Assembly: GCF_000376445.1 (NCBI RefSeq)
Contig: NZ_AQXI01000001.1
Coordinates: forward strand, 1,706,962 to 1,770,961
Length of the DNA stretch: 64,000 nucleotides
From: Haladaptatus paucihalophilus DX253
GTDB lineage: Archaea > Halobacteriota > Halobacteria > Halobacteriales > Haladaptataceae
Direction: 5' to 3'
Under the pieces are notes generated by a model. It made no database searches. It saw nothing but the letters and a program-made list of their open reading frames with translations, and was not told where the DNA came from. Below, in pieces: positions 44,278 through 52,377 of this stretch; position 1 is the stretch's first letter, and each line of letters opens with the position of its first letter. The position numbers were made by a program, and so were the translations under genes.

Positions 44278-44883
44278 TTATTCCCACGGATGTTTGCTCG
44301 TGTGGTCCGGCCAGAGCGGATACCAGTACTGTTCGTCGGACTCGATTTCGAGTTCGCCGTCCATGTTGCTCCGGAGTTTGAACTCGGCCGCCGAGTCGCG
44401 CTCGTGGCCGCGCTTCGGCGCGAAGGGATAGTAGGCCCCGCGGCGGAAGGAGTACACCCAGTAGACGTAGTTGCCGTCCCGCTGGAAGCCGAAAATAGCG
44501 GCGAGGAGACGCGACCCGTAGCCCTCCTCGACGAACGTGTCCGCCGCGAAGTGGAGGCTCGTCACGAGGTCTTCGGGGTCGTCGTCTTCGAGGACGAACC
44601 ACGAGTAGCCGTGATTGTCCACGTGCGCGGTCGCTTCGGTGCCGGTCTCCTCCTTTCCGGCTTCGAGGATGGCGTGCACTTCGTCCACCGCGTCCTGAAA
44701 GTCGGTGCTATCGACCTCCGAAAAACAGAGCGCCGCCTGCCCGACCGATTCGTAGCCGAGGTCGGCTTCCATCGTGACGTAGGCCGTGCTCATCCCGAAG
44801 AGGTCTTCGGGGTCGGCCTCGCGTCCCGCGTCCGTCTCGGCGCGGATGCCGAGCACCTCACGGATGCCGTCGAATAATCCCAT
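44278..44883 (-). CDS. pspAB: PspA-associated protein PspAB
   Basis: A 201-residue protein, MGLFDGIREVLGIRAETDAG. Blocks DPEDLFGMSTAYVTMEADLG, GYSWFVLEDDDPEDLVTSLH and YVYWVYSFRRGAYYPFAPK match the haloarchaeal PspAB family. It is associated with HtpX and PspA in membrane stress genes; htpX is only 0.6 kb away on the same strand. A DsrE lipoprotein gene on the other strand sits between them. Exact function unknown. Confidence 0.87.
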   Translation of the reverse strand: MGLFDGIREVLGIRAETDAGREADPEDLFGMSTAYVTMEADLGYESVGQAALCFSEVDSTDFQDAVDEVHAILEAGKEETGTEATAHVDNHGYSWFVLEDDDPEDLVTSLHFAADTFVEEGYGSRLLAAIFGFQRDGNYVYWVYSFRRGAYYPFAPKRGHERDSAAEFKLRSNMDGELEIESDEQYWYPLWPDHTSKHPWE

Positions 44884-44970
44884 ACCGAGGTGTACGAAGT
44901 CGGTGCGGAAAAAGGGAGGCGATACTTATGTGGCAGTTAATAAAGGGTATCGAGCCCGTCCGTAAAACCG

Positions 44971-45498
44971 ATGGGAACGCATTCCCGACGCCGGTTTCTC
45001 GAACTGGCAGGTGCTGGCACCGCCGTCGCGCTCGCGGGGTGTTCGAGCGGCCCGAGCGACGCCGAAGGTGCCGACACCTCCACGACGGAAACCGAGACGA
45101 CGGAGACGACCGAGACTGACGAGGAAACCACGGAAGACGCTTCCAACGACATCACAATGAGTTCAGTATTCCACTTCAGCGAGGGGGACGACCACCAGAA
45201 ACACGCGGTGGCGAACGTCGCCAACCTGTTGAACGACGACTCGACCGACACGGAGACCATCGCGCTCGTCGCCAACGGCGTGGGCGTCAAACTCCTCTCG
45301 ACCGACTCCACCCAAGCCGAGACAGTGAAATCGCTCGCAAAGAAGGGCGTGAAGTTAAAGGCGTGTCACAACAGCATGAACAAGCTCAACTACACGAAAG
45401 AGGACCTCCTCGAAGGAGTCGAAGTCGTCCCCGCGGGCGTCGGTGAACTCACGAAACTACAGGCCAAAGAGGGATACGCCTACATCAAGACGCCGTAG
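44971..45498 (+). CDS. Tat-exported lipoprotein with DsrE-like domain
   Basis: A protein of 175 residues. The signal is MGTHSRRRFLELAGAGTAVA with twin arginines and lipobox LAGC at about residue 23. A Thr/Glu/Asp linker (about 30-60) follows. The rest is a DsrE/DsrF-like domain: FHFSEGDDHQKHAVANVANL, TIALVANGVGVKLLSTDS, and KACHNSMNKLNYTKEDLLEG with one Cys near 130. It would act on the outer face of the membrane, perhaps in sulfur handling. It lies between pspAB and htpX, which are on the opposite strand. Confidence 0.85.
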   Translation: MGTHSRRRFLELAGAGTAVALAGCSSGPSDAEGADTSTTETETTETTETDEETTEDASNDITMSSVFHFSEGDDHQKHAVANVANLLNDDSTDTETIALVANGVGVKLLSTDSTQAETVKSLAKKGVKLKACHNSMNKLNYTKEDLLEGVEVVPAGVGELTKLQAKEGYAYIKTP

Positions 45499-45500
45499 CG

Positions 45501-46385
45501 TCAGTAGGACTCCATCTCGCGTTCCATATCGCGGAGTCGCTCGACCCGCGCCTCGGTGCTGGGGTGCGTGCTGAACAGCTTGCTGATGAAGCCTGCTTTT
45601 GCGGGGATGATGAAGAACGCGTTCATCTCCGACGTCTCGCGCAGGTCCTCCTGTGGCACCCGGTCCATCCCGCCGTCGATGGTCAGCAGGGCGGACGCGA
45701 GCGCGGACGGCTTGCCCGTAATCGTCGCCCCGCCGCGGTCCGCGGCGAACTCGCGGTAGCGCGAGAGCGCGCGGATGAGGAAGTAACTGATAATCCACAC
45801 CACGAGCGACGCGAGGATGGCGACGAAGACGGGAACCTGATTCCCGTCCCGGCTGTCGCGCCCGCCGCTGAACAGCCAGCCCCAGCGAACGATCATGAAC
45901 GCGATGGTCGAGAGGAACGACGCGATGGTCATGACCATCACGTCGCGATTCTTGACGTGGGCGAGTTCGTGAGCGAGCACGCCCTCCAACTCCTCCTGAT
46001 TCAGCGTCTGGAGGAGTCCCGTCGTCACGCAGACGGCGGAGTTCTTCTGGGAGCGCCCGGTCGCAAACGCGTTCGGGACGCGAGTTTGCGCGACGGCGAC
46101 TTTCGGCTTCGGCAGGTCGGCCTGCTGGGAGAGTCGGCTGATGGTCGCGTGGAGGTCGGGATACTCGTCCTCGCTGACCTCGTGTGCGCCCATGCTCCAC
46201 AGCGCGAGTTTGTCGCTGAAGAAGAGCTGGCTGAATGCGACCGCACCCATAACTAAGAAGACCAACTGGCTTGCATAACCGAGTGACTCGGTTAATATCA
46301 CGGCGAATACGAGGTACAGGGCGAACAGGAGGAACATCGTAAAGCCCATCCTGGCTCGAAGTCCCCAATCTGCCTTCCATTTCAT
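45501..46385 (-). CDS. htpX: Zinc metalloprotease HtpX
   Basis: The 294-residue M48 protease starts MKWKADWGLRARMGFTMFLL. It has two N-terminal membrane helices, the zinc motif HELAHVKNRD near 139, two more helices (about 155-200) and a Glu ligand in FAADRGGATITG near 223. HtpX degrades misfolded membrane proteins. A TATA-like TTTAAA (46410-46415) lies 25-30 bases before the start, so the mRNA is probably leaderless. It reads toward pspAB across the lipoprotein gene. Confidence 0.94.
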   Translation of the reverse strand: MKWKADWGLRARMGFTMFLLFALYLVFAVILTESLGYASQLVFLVMGAVAFSQLFFSDKLALWSMGAHEVSEDEYPDLHATISRLSQQADLPKPKVAVAQTRVPNAFATGRSQKNSAVCVTTGLLQTLNQEELEGVLAHELAHVKNRDVMVMTIASFLSTIAFMIVRWGWLFSGGRDSRDGNQVPVFVAILASLVVWIISYFLIRALSRYREFAADRGGATITGKPSALASALLTIDGGMDRVPQEDLRETSEMNAFFIIPAKAGFISKLFSTHPSTEARVERLRDMEREMESY

Positions 46386-46485
46386 GCTTCAGTCTAGGGA
46401 TTCCGACCGTTTAAAGATTCGTCGTCGTGTGCGGATAAGTAGCAAGCGGGAAGGGGGAGTTTTCTCCGACCGGTGAGAAACATAA

Positions 46486-46508
46486 CGAAAATTGAAATTT
46501 CAGTTTCG
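46486..46508. promoter_or_regulatory. Near-perfect palindrome between htpX and the epimerase gene
   Basis: CGAAA (46486-46490), then the perfect 10-bp palindrome TGAAATTTCA (46493-46502), then TTTCG (46504-46508). The outer pentamers are also inverted copies, though their spacers differ by one base. The site lies about 100 bases upstream of htpX and 76 upstream of the epimerase start, suitable for a dimeric regulator. Confidence 0.55.
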
Positions 46509-46583
46509 CTGAGGCCGGAACGCTTACCCCCGGAGGCGGAATAAGGGGCGTATGTTCTCGTTTGAACCGGCGAGGGTATCTCG

Positions 46584-47465
46584 ATGACCGGTACGGTCGT
46601 CTTAGCCGGTAGTCTCAACCGTTCTGGCCGATGGCTCGCCAAACACCTCGCCGAACGAGGGTGGGACGTCACTTGTCTCGGTCTTTCTCGGTCGAACTGG
46701 GAACTCGGGGGATATCGGGGGCTCTCGTTTCGTGCGGCGGATTTGACTGATCAGGTCGAAACCGCGGAGGCGATTTCGACGGAGAATCCCGATGCGGTCG
46801 TTCACTGGGCGACGCTGCCGTCGCCGGAGCGCCACGCGGGGATGCGCATCTTCGAAAACAACGTCGTCGGGGCCTACAACGTGTTCACCGCGGCGGGGCG
46901 AACGAACGCCCGAATCGCGTGGGCGTCGAACGAGAGCGCCTACGGCTTCCAACTCGCGGGCGAACCGACCCTCCCCGAGTACTTGCCGCTGGACGAAGAA
47001 CACCCGCTTCGACCCGAAGACCCGTACGGGACCTCGAAAGTCGTCGGCGAACAAATCGGGGGCATGGTCGCCCGTCGATACGACGTTCCGGTCGCGTCGA
47101 TGCGCGGGTCGTGGGTGCAGTTTCCCGACGAGTACGACTGTCTCGACGCGCGGACCAACCTCGCAACGGGCGCGGGGAACTTCTGGTCCTACGTGGACGT
47201 TCGGGACGTCGTGACGGCCATCGAACGCGCCATCACGGCGGACTTCGATGGTCACGAACCCTTCATCGTCTCGGCGGCCGACAACTACCTCGACGAACCC
47301 ATCGAAGACGCCCTCGTCGAGTTCTTCGGTGGAGTCCCGGAGCGGTGTGATATCGCCGGGACCGACTCGGCCTTCTCGACCGCGAAAGCCGAGTCGATGC
47401 TCGGCTGGGAACCGACCCACTCGTGGCGCGATGCCGTGGACGATGACGAGTTCGTCCTGCCGTGA
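46584..47465 (+). CDS. NAD(P)-dependent epimerase/dehydratase
   Basis: An extended SDR-type protein of 293 residues. The first strand reads TVVLAGSLNRSGRWLAKHLA; the usual GxxGxxG is changed (GSLNRSG), so cofactor binding may differ. Catalytic-like features are SNESAYGFQ near 114 and YGTSKVVGEQIGG near 150 with the Tyr-x3-Lys pair. The C-terminal substrate region is DNYLDEPIEDALVEFFGG. Sugar or nucleotide-sugar substrates are typical. It is divergent from htpX and shares a palindrome-bearing promoter region. Confidence 0.87.
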   Translation: MTGTVVLAGSLNRSGRWLAKHLAERGWDVTCLGLSRSNWELGGYRGLSFRAADLTDQVETAEAISTENPDAVVHWATLPSPERHAGMRIFENNVVGAYNVFTAAGRTNARIAWASNESAYGFQLAGEPTLPEYLPLDEEHPLRPEDPYGTSKVVGEQIGGMVARRYDVPVASMRGSWVQFPDEYDCLDARTNLATGAGNFWSYVDVRDVVTAIERAITADFDGHEPFIVSAADNYLDEPIEDALVEFFGGVPERCDIAGTDSAFSTAKAESMLGWEPTHSWRDAVDDDEFVLP

Positions 47466-47507
47466 GCCTTCTACAGGCTTAAAAGCGCGAACGACATAGA
47501 ACCGTCA

Positions 47508-48617
47508 ATGACCGATTCTGGCGAATTCTGCCCGAACTGTGGCGACCCCATCGAGGTCGATATCACGGAACGGGACTATCCGACCTCCGCCTCTCCACGC
47601 GAGCGAAAGCTCTGTGACGCGTGTTATTTCGACCGATTCGACCTCGTGGACGCCCCGGAGCGAATCGAAGTCCGAGTGTGTGCACAGTGCGGTGCCGTCT
47701 ACCGCGGCCGACGCTGGGTGGACGTGGGCGCGCGGGACTACACCGACATCGCCATCGAGGAAGTGAGCGAAGCGCTCGCGGTCCACGTCGATGCCCGCGA
47801 CGTGTCGTGGCAGGTGGAACCCGAACAGATAGACCCGAACACGATTCGGATGCACTGTTACTTCTCCGGCGTCGTCCGCGACACGCTGGTCGAGGAGGAG
47901 ATCATGGTCCCCGTGATGATCGCCCGCCAGACGTGTACCCGCTGTGGGCGAATCGCGGGCGACTACTACGCGAGCATCGTGCAAGTACGCGGCGTGGACC
48001 GGACGCCGACGCCGGAAGAGGAGAAGCGCGCCCGCGAAATCGCCAACGAAATCGTCGCGGACATGGAGGCGACGGGCGACAGAAACGCCTTCGTCACCGA
48101 CATGGACGCGACGCCCGACGGCCTGAACATCAAGGTCTCGACCAACAACATCGGCAAGAAGATTTCGAACAAACTGGTCGAGGAGTTCGGCGGGAGCTTC
48201 ACCGACTCGGAAACCCTCGTCACGGAGGACGAGGACGGCAACGAGGTGTATCGCGTCACCTACTCCGTCCGCCTGCCGCCGTTCACGCCCGGCGACATCA
48301 TCAGCCCGGACGACGACGGGCCGGTGCTCGTTCGGAGCGTGCGCGGAAACCTGAAAGGCAAGCGAATCACGACCGGCGACGAGTACGAGGCGCAGTTCGG
48401 AGACGAGGACGCCTCGGACGCGCGCAAGTTGGGCACCATCGACGACGCCGAGGAGACGACGCTCGTCGCGGTGACCGACGAGCGCGCGGTGCAGGTGCTC
48501 GACCCGGAAACCTACCAGACGAAGACGATTTCCAAGCCGTCGTACATGGACGAGGACGCGGAGACGGTCCCCGTGTTCAAGAGTCGAAACGGGCTGTACG
48601 TGGTTCCGGATGCGTAA
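47508..48617 (+). CDS. nmd3: NMD3 family ribosome-associated zinc protein
   Basis: The 369-residue protein starts MTDSGEFCPNCGDPIEVDIT. Zinc knuckles are CPNCG, CDACY, CAQCG and CTRCG (about residues 8-150), as in archaeal NMD3. The rest has the NMD3 mid-domain (MEATGDRNAFVTDMDATPDG, NIGKKISNKLVEEFGGSF) and an SH3/OB-like part (PPFTPGDIISPDDDGPVLVR). Eukaryotic NMD3 exports 60S subunits; the archaeal role is not established. It overlaps the next gene by 8 bases. Confidence 0.92.
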   Translation: MTDSGEFCPNCGDPIEVDITERDYPTSASPRERKLCDACYFDRFDLVDAPERIEVRVCAQCGAVYRGRRWVDVGARDYTDIAIEEVSEALAVHVDARDVSWQVEPEQIDPNTIRMHCYFSGVVRDTLVEEEIMVPVMIARQTCTRCGRIAGDYYASIVQVRGVDRTPTPEEEKRAREIANEIVADMEATGDRNAFVTDMDATPDGLNIKVSTNNIGKKISNKLVEEFGGSFTDSETLVTEDEDGNEVYRVTYSVRLPPFTPGDIISPDDDGPVLVRSVRGNLKGKRITTGDEYEAQFGDEDASDARKLGTIDDAEETTLVAVTDERAVQVLDPETYQTKTISKPSYMDEDAETVPVFKSRNGLYVVPDA

Positions 48618-49611
48618 CCTCGCCGTCCTCGTGGCGAAACCGCGGGCCGAAGCGACCATCGCGGAACTGGAGGCGGAAGGCGTTTACGACGACGCCAGAA
48701 AAGTCAGCGAACACGACGACGAACTGGTCGAACTGCCCGTGACCGCGCGGCCGACCGAAACGCGGTTCGAGGAAATCGTCGAACAGTCTGACCCCGAGAT
48801 TCGACACACGGACCTCGACTCCCTGCTTCGGGAGCGCGGGTGGTCGGACGACGACATCGACCGCGCACCGAAGTCGTGGGCCGTCGTCGGAAGCGTGATT
48901 CTCGTCCAGTTCGACGACTGTCCGCGACCCGAGGAGGTCGGCGAGGAACTGCTCGCCCTCCACGGCGAAGCCGAAACCGTCCTTTCCCGCGGCGGAATCT
49001 CCGGCGAGCACCGGGAACCCGACGTGAGCGTCGTCGCGGGGTCTGGCGATACCGAGACCGTCCACACGGAGCACGGGACGAAGTACGCCCTCGACCTCCG
49101 AGAGGTGATGTTCGCCCCCGGAAACCAACGCGAGCGCTCCCGGATGGGCGACGTCGTTTCGCCGGACGAACGCGTCTTCGACATGTTCGCCGGAATCGGC
49201 TACTTCACGCTCCCGATGGCCCGCGCCGGGGCGAACGTGACCGCGGTTGAGCGCAACCCGGCGTCGTTCAAGTTCCTCGTGGAGAACGCGATGCTGAACG
49301 ACGTCCCCGACCGCATCGACGCCTACCGCGCCGACTGCCGGGAGATGGCGGACGTGCGCGTCGAACGCGTCGTCATGGGTTACTACGACGCACACGAGTA
49401 CCTCGACACGGCACTGGCCGCCCTCGAACCCGGCGGCGTCGTCCACATGCACGAGACGACGCCCGAAAATCGGCTGTGGGAGCGCCCGGTTTCGCGGCTT
49501 GAATCGGCGGCCCACGAGCACGGACGGGACGTGGAGATTCTGGATACGCGCCGCGTCAAGAGCCACAGCGAGGGCGTGTGGCACGTCGTGGTTGACGCTC
49601 GGGTGGAGTGA
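48610..49611 (+). CDS. taw2: Trm5/Taw2-type tRNA-modifying SAM enzyme (wyosine pathway)
   Basis: A class I SAM protein of 333 residues, MRNLAVLVAKPRAEATIAEL. The SAM-binding motif is FDMFAGIGYFTLPMARAGAN near 190. Later VVMGYYDAHEYLDTALAAL near 255 has MGYY in place of the NLP of Trm5 methylase, as in Taw2/Tyw2, which transfers an aminocarboxypropyl group to tRNA-Phe G37. That substitution is why Taw2 is favoured over Trm5; a Trm5 function is not excluded. It is cotranslated with nmd3. Confidence 0.78.
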   Translation: MRNLAVLVAKPRAEATIAELEAEGVYDDARKVSEHDDELVELPVTARPTETRFEEIVEQSDPEIRHTDLDSLLRERGWSDDDIDRAPKSWAVVGSVILVQFDDCPRPEEVGEELLALHGEAETVLSRGGISGEHREPDVSVVAGSGDTETVHTEHGTKYALDLREVMFAPGNQRERSRMGDVVSPDERVFDMFAGIGYFTLPMARAGANVTAVERNPASFKFLVENAMLNDVPDRIDAYRADCREMADVRVERVVMGYYDAHEYLDTALAALEPGGVVHMHETTPENRLWERPVSRLESAAHEHGRDVEILDTRRVKSHSEGVWHVVVDARVE

Positions 49612-49664
49612 CGAAACATCGGTCGTGGAAAATACTTATCACCCGAGAACTGTTCGCTTTTCGC

Positions 49665-49748
49665 ATGGATAGACAGAAACTCATCTCGCTGTTTTTCGTG
49701 CTCCTGATGTTGAGTTCGGCGGTGGCCTACACCGTCACGTTCATCTGA
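49665..49748 (+). CDS. Putative 27-residue membrane microprotein
   Basis: An ATG-led frame encodes MDRQKLISLFFVLLMLSSAV followed by AYTVTFI. It is a single hydrophobic helix with a polar N-terminus. The sequence AATACTTATC about 25-34 bases upstream can serve as TATA box. Very small one-helix proteins are known in haloarchaea. It lies between the Taw2 and helicase genes. Existence is plausible but unproven. Confidence 0.5.
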   Translation: MDRQKLISLFFVLLMLSSAVAYTVTFI

Positions 49749-49769
49749 CGGACTCGACAAGAATCGCGG

Positions 49770-51599
49770 CTACTCCGTGTCCCACACGTCCGCCATGGGA
49801 CTCTTCTTCCGGGAGCGCCGCGAACGTGAATTCCGGCGCGAGTTCGAACCGGAATCGGTGCCTCCCGACTCGTTTCCGTCGGACGAATCGTTGCGTCCGC
49901 TGTTGCCACTGGTGTTACCATCGAACTGCCGGGTATCGCCGTAGCCGATGCTGCCGCCAGAACCGCCCGCCGAACGCGGGTCGAACTCCGGCAGGTCGGG
50001 GTGCGCCATGCGGTCCACCTGCTCTGCGAACCAGTCGGGCATGTCGGTGCGAGCGCGGTCGAACAGTTGCAGGAGGCTGGAATCCGCGAGATACGTCGCG
50101 CCGTAATCGTCCGGCGCGCGAATCACCCGCCCGCAGGCCTGAATGACGGTTCGGAGCGCGGCGCGGTAGTACCACGCCCACTGCCCGTGTTCGAGTCGGT
50201 GGGCGACCCGCGAGTCGCTCGTGTTCAAGAAGGGAGCCTTACAGAGCACCTGCCAGCGCGCGAGGTCGCCCTTCAAGTCGAGCGCCTCCTCCATCTTCAC
50301 CGAGAGGAACACGTCCGGGTCGTCGGTCGCTTTCCACGAATCGAGGTCGGCGTCGCGCGAATCGCGGCCGTGGGCGCGCACCCGCCCGCCGACGCCGAAC
50401 GCCTCCAACTGCTCCGCGAGCTTTTTCTGGATGTGGTAGGAGTGGGCGTGGACGATACCCTTCTCGTCCGGGTGTTCCTGCATGATTCTGACGACCGTCC
50501 GCGCGATTTTCGGCAGGGTTTCCTCGCGGTGCTCGTAGGTCATCTTCCCCTGCGTCACGTCGTACAGCGGCCGGTTTTCGACCGGGAAGGTGTGGCCGAC
50601 GTCCACGAGGGCGACGCGTTCGGGGTCGAGGCCGACCTGCCGACAGAACGCCTCCTTGTTCAAAATCGTCGCCGAGAGGAGCGCGAATTTGTTCCCGCGT
50701 TCCCAGACGGTGTGGGCGAGGTAGCGCTCGGGGTTCATCGGCTTGATGGTTATCGGCCCGCCCGCGCCGTCCGGTTGGTCCACCACCCACTCCGTCGCGC
50801 TGTCCGGGTCGCGGTAGTCGTCCACGAACCAGTCCAACTCGGAGATGAGTTCCTGAAACCGGTCCCGTCGGGCGACCTCGGCGGCCGTGAGTTCGGGCTG
50901 CGCGATGAGGTCGTCCTTCCGTCGCTTGCAGGTGCCGACGAGTCGGTCCGCGTAGTCGACCGCCCTGTCGAGTCCGGTTATCTCGGGAATCTTCAGGTCG
51001 TCCCAGATGGGCACCGTGCGCGGATTCAGGTCGATGGCCGCGTACATCTCGGCCCACTCGGCGAGTCCGTGGGCCTCGTCGATGACCACCGCGTCCCGCT
51101 TGCGGAACACCTCCGACCCGGCGGTTCGCATGAAGTACGCCAAGGTCATCGCCGCGATTTCGCGGTTGCTGGCGATGGCGCGGTCGGAGAAGTACGGACA
51201 CCGGTGTCTGACCGAGCAGTCGTAGCCCTTCTCGCGGGCACAAGGTGCTCGGTTCACGGGGGTGTCGTGCTCGCCCGGCAGGATGCAGGAGTAGTTTCGC
51301 TTCCCTCGGATTATCTTGAGGTCGTCCAGCAGGGCGTCCTCGGCCACGTCGTCCAACTGGGATACCTGCGGCGTGGTGTAGTACGCCCCCGTCGAATCGG
51401 TCGGGGCGGCCTCGTCCACCCGACGGGCACACCCCGCAATCGCCCGAGCGAGCAGGGACTTACCGCTCCCCGTCGGTGCGCGAACCAACACCACGTCGTT
51501 GTCCCCCTCGAACGCTTCCCGAATGTCCGATAGCGCCTCCCGCTGGTTGCCACGGAAGGAAGGTGCGGGGAACTCGTCGAAAATCCGCTCGGGATTCAC
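49770..51599 (-). CDS. XPD/DinG-like DNA helicase with Fe-S cluster
   Basis: The start is a GTG at 51599, giving 609 residues beginning MNPERIFDEFPAPSFRGNQR. Motif I is VRAPTGSGKSLLARAIAG near 45 and motif II VVIDEAHGLAEW (DEAH) near 165. Four Cys between them (NYSCILPGEH, APCAREKGYDC, RHRCPYFSD, about 95-125) match the XPD [4Fe-4S] domain. Motif VI is ACGRVIRAPDDYG near 495. The last 60 residues are a Ser/Gly/Asn/Asp-rich tail, SGRNDSSDGNESGGTDSGSN then RRNSRSRRSRKKS. It probably unwinds DNA 5' to 3' in repair. Confidence 0.9.
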   Translation of the reverse strand: MNPERIFDEFPAPSFRGNQREALSDIREAFEGDNDVVLVRAPTGSGKSLLARAIAGCARRVDEAAPTDSTGAYYTTPQVSQLDDVAEDALLDDLKIIRGKRNYSCILPGEHDTPVNRAPCAREKGYDCSVRHRCPYFSDRAIASNREIAAMTLAYFMRTAGSEVFRKRDAVVIDEAHGLAEWAEMYAAIDLNPRTVPIWDDLKIPEITGLDRAVDYADRLVGTCKRRKDDLIAQPELTAAEVARRDRFQELISELDWFVDDYRDPDSATEWVVDQPDGAGGPITIKPMNPERYLAHTVWERGNKFALLSATILNKEAFCRQVGLDPERVALVDVGHTFPVENRPLYDVTQGKMTYEHREETLPKIARTVVRIMQEHPDEKGIVHAHSYHIQKKLAEQLEAFGVGGRVRAHGRDSRDADLDSWKATDDPDVFLSVKMEEALDLKGDLARWQVLCKAPFLNTSDSRVAHRLEHGQWAWYYRAALRTVIQACGRVIRAPDDYGATYLADSSLLQLFDRARTDMPDWFAEQVDRMAHPDLPEFDPRSAGGSGGSIGYGDTRQFDGNTSGNSGRNDSSDGNESGGTDSGSNSRRNSRSRRSRKKSPMADVWDTE

Positions 51600-51718
51600 T
51601 ATCCGTGATAACGACGGCGAACGCGTAAAACCTGTGGGTTCTTCGGCGGATGGTACAGCGAACGACGGCGGTACGATTAACGTCGAAACGTCCGAACCGG
51701 CGGGAACGAGCGACTCGA

Positions 51719-51928
51719 CTACTCGCTCCGTTCGAGCGCCGCCACGTCCGCGGCCGACGGATGGTCCGGTAACTGCTCGATGCAGGCATAGCAGAGGAAA
51801 TGCTCGCTCCCGTCCTCGAACTCTAGCGTCATTCCGCCCGTCGTTTGCGGGTTCGAACTCCAGAGGTTGGCGATACCGCCCGCGATGGGTACGTCCGCCC
51901 CACAACCGTCGCACTTCTCGGTGCTCAT
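51719..51928 (-). CDS. Small zinc-binding protein (69 aa)
   Basis: The start MSTEKCDGCGADVPIAGGIA gives 69 residues. Two Cys pairs, CDGC (residues 6-9) and CYAC (46-49), likely form one zinc ribbon. The middle reads LWSSNPQTTGGMTLEFEDGS. It ends SAADVAALERSE. It is read opposite the exporter beyond it and follows the helicase gene in the same direction. It resembles haloarchaeal DUF7561-like small zinc proteins, but I cannot fix a family. Confidence 0.72.
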   Translation of the reverse strand: MSTEKCDGCGADVPIAGGIANLWSSNPQTTGGMTLEFEDGSEHFLCYACIEQLPDHPSAADVAALERSE

Positions 51929-52377
51929 CGGTGGGAGTTGGTGGGTCACGGACAAAGAACGTTCGGCGCGTTCGCGGGAGCGGACGGTCGAGGAGGAGTC
52001 CCACCGGACGGGCGGCTAGCGGTTTGCGATCCCGTGGCATAGCACCATCAAATCTATATATCATACGACACACGTTCCGTACGAACCGTTCTATGACCCG
52101 CCGGCACGCGTATCGTCCGGTGTTCGAACCCCTCGCGCTCACGCCCAGGAGCGGGGCCCGATAGCCGCAGCACTCGGGTTTCGTTCCGCTACGTTCCGTA
52201 GCCGCACTTTCTCGACCGAACACACACGCATATGCCGATATCCGCCGAGTCGCGGGCACACAGCCGCGACTCACCAGTGAACGCATCGCTTTTCGAACGA
52301 CAGACGCATCGCTCGCGGCCGTGGCGACCGCTCGAACTACGGCCGACGACCGCCGAAACCGCCGGAGGTGGTCGTGA
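51929..52377. other. Gap of 449 bases without a confident gene
   Basis: The gap holds the divergent promoters of the zinc protein and the exporter. A TATA-like ATCTATATATC lies at 52052-52062. It is 31-41 bases before an ATG at 52093 that opens a 23-residue frame ending at 52164 (MTRRHAYRPVFEPLALTPRS and three more residues), so a small peptide or RNA is conceivable. The rest shows no repeat or tRNA. The exporter start is preceded by GGAGGTGG, a good ribosome site. Confidence 0.5.
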
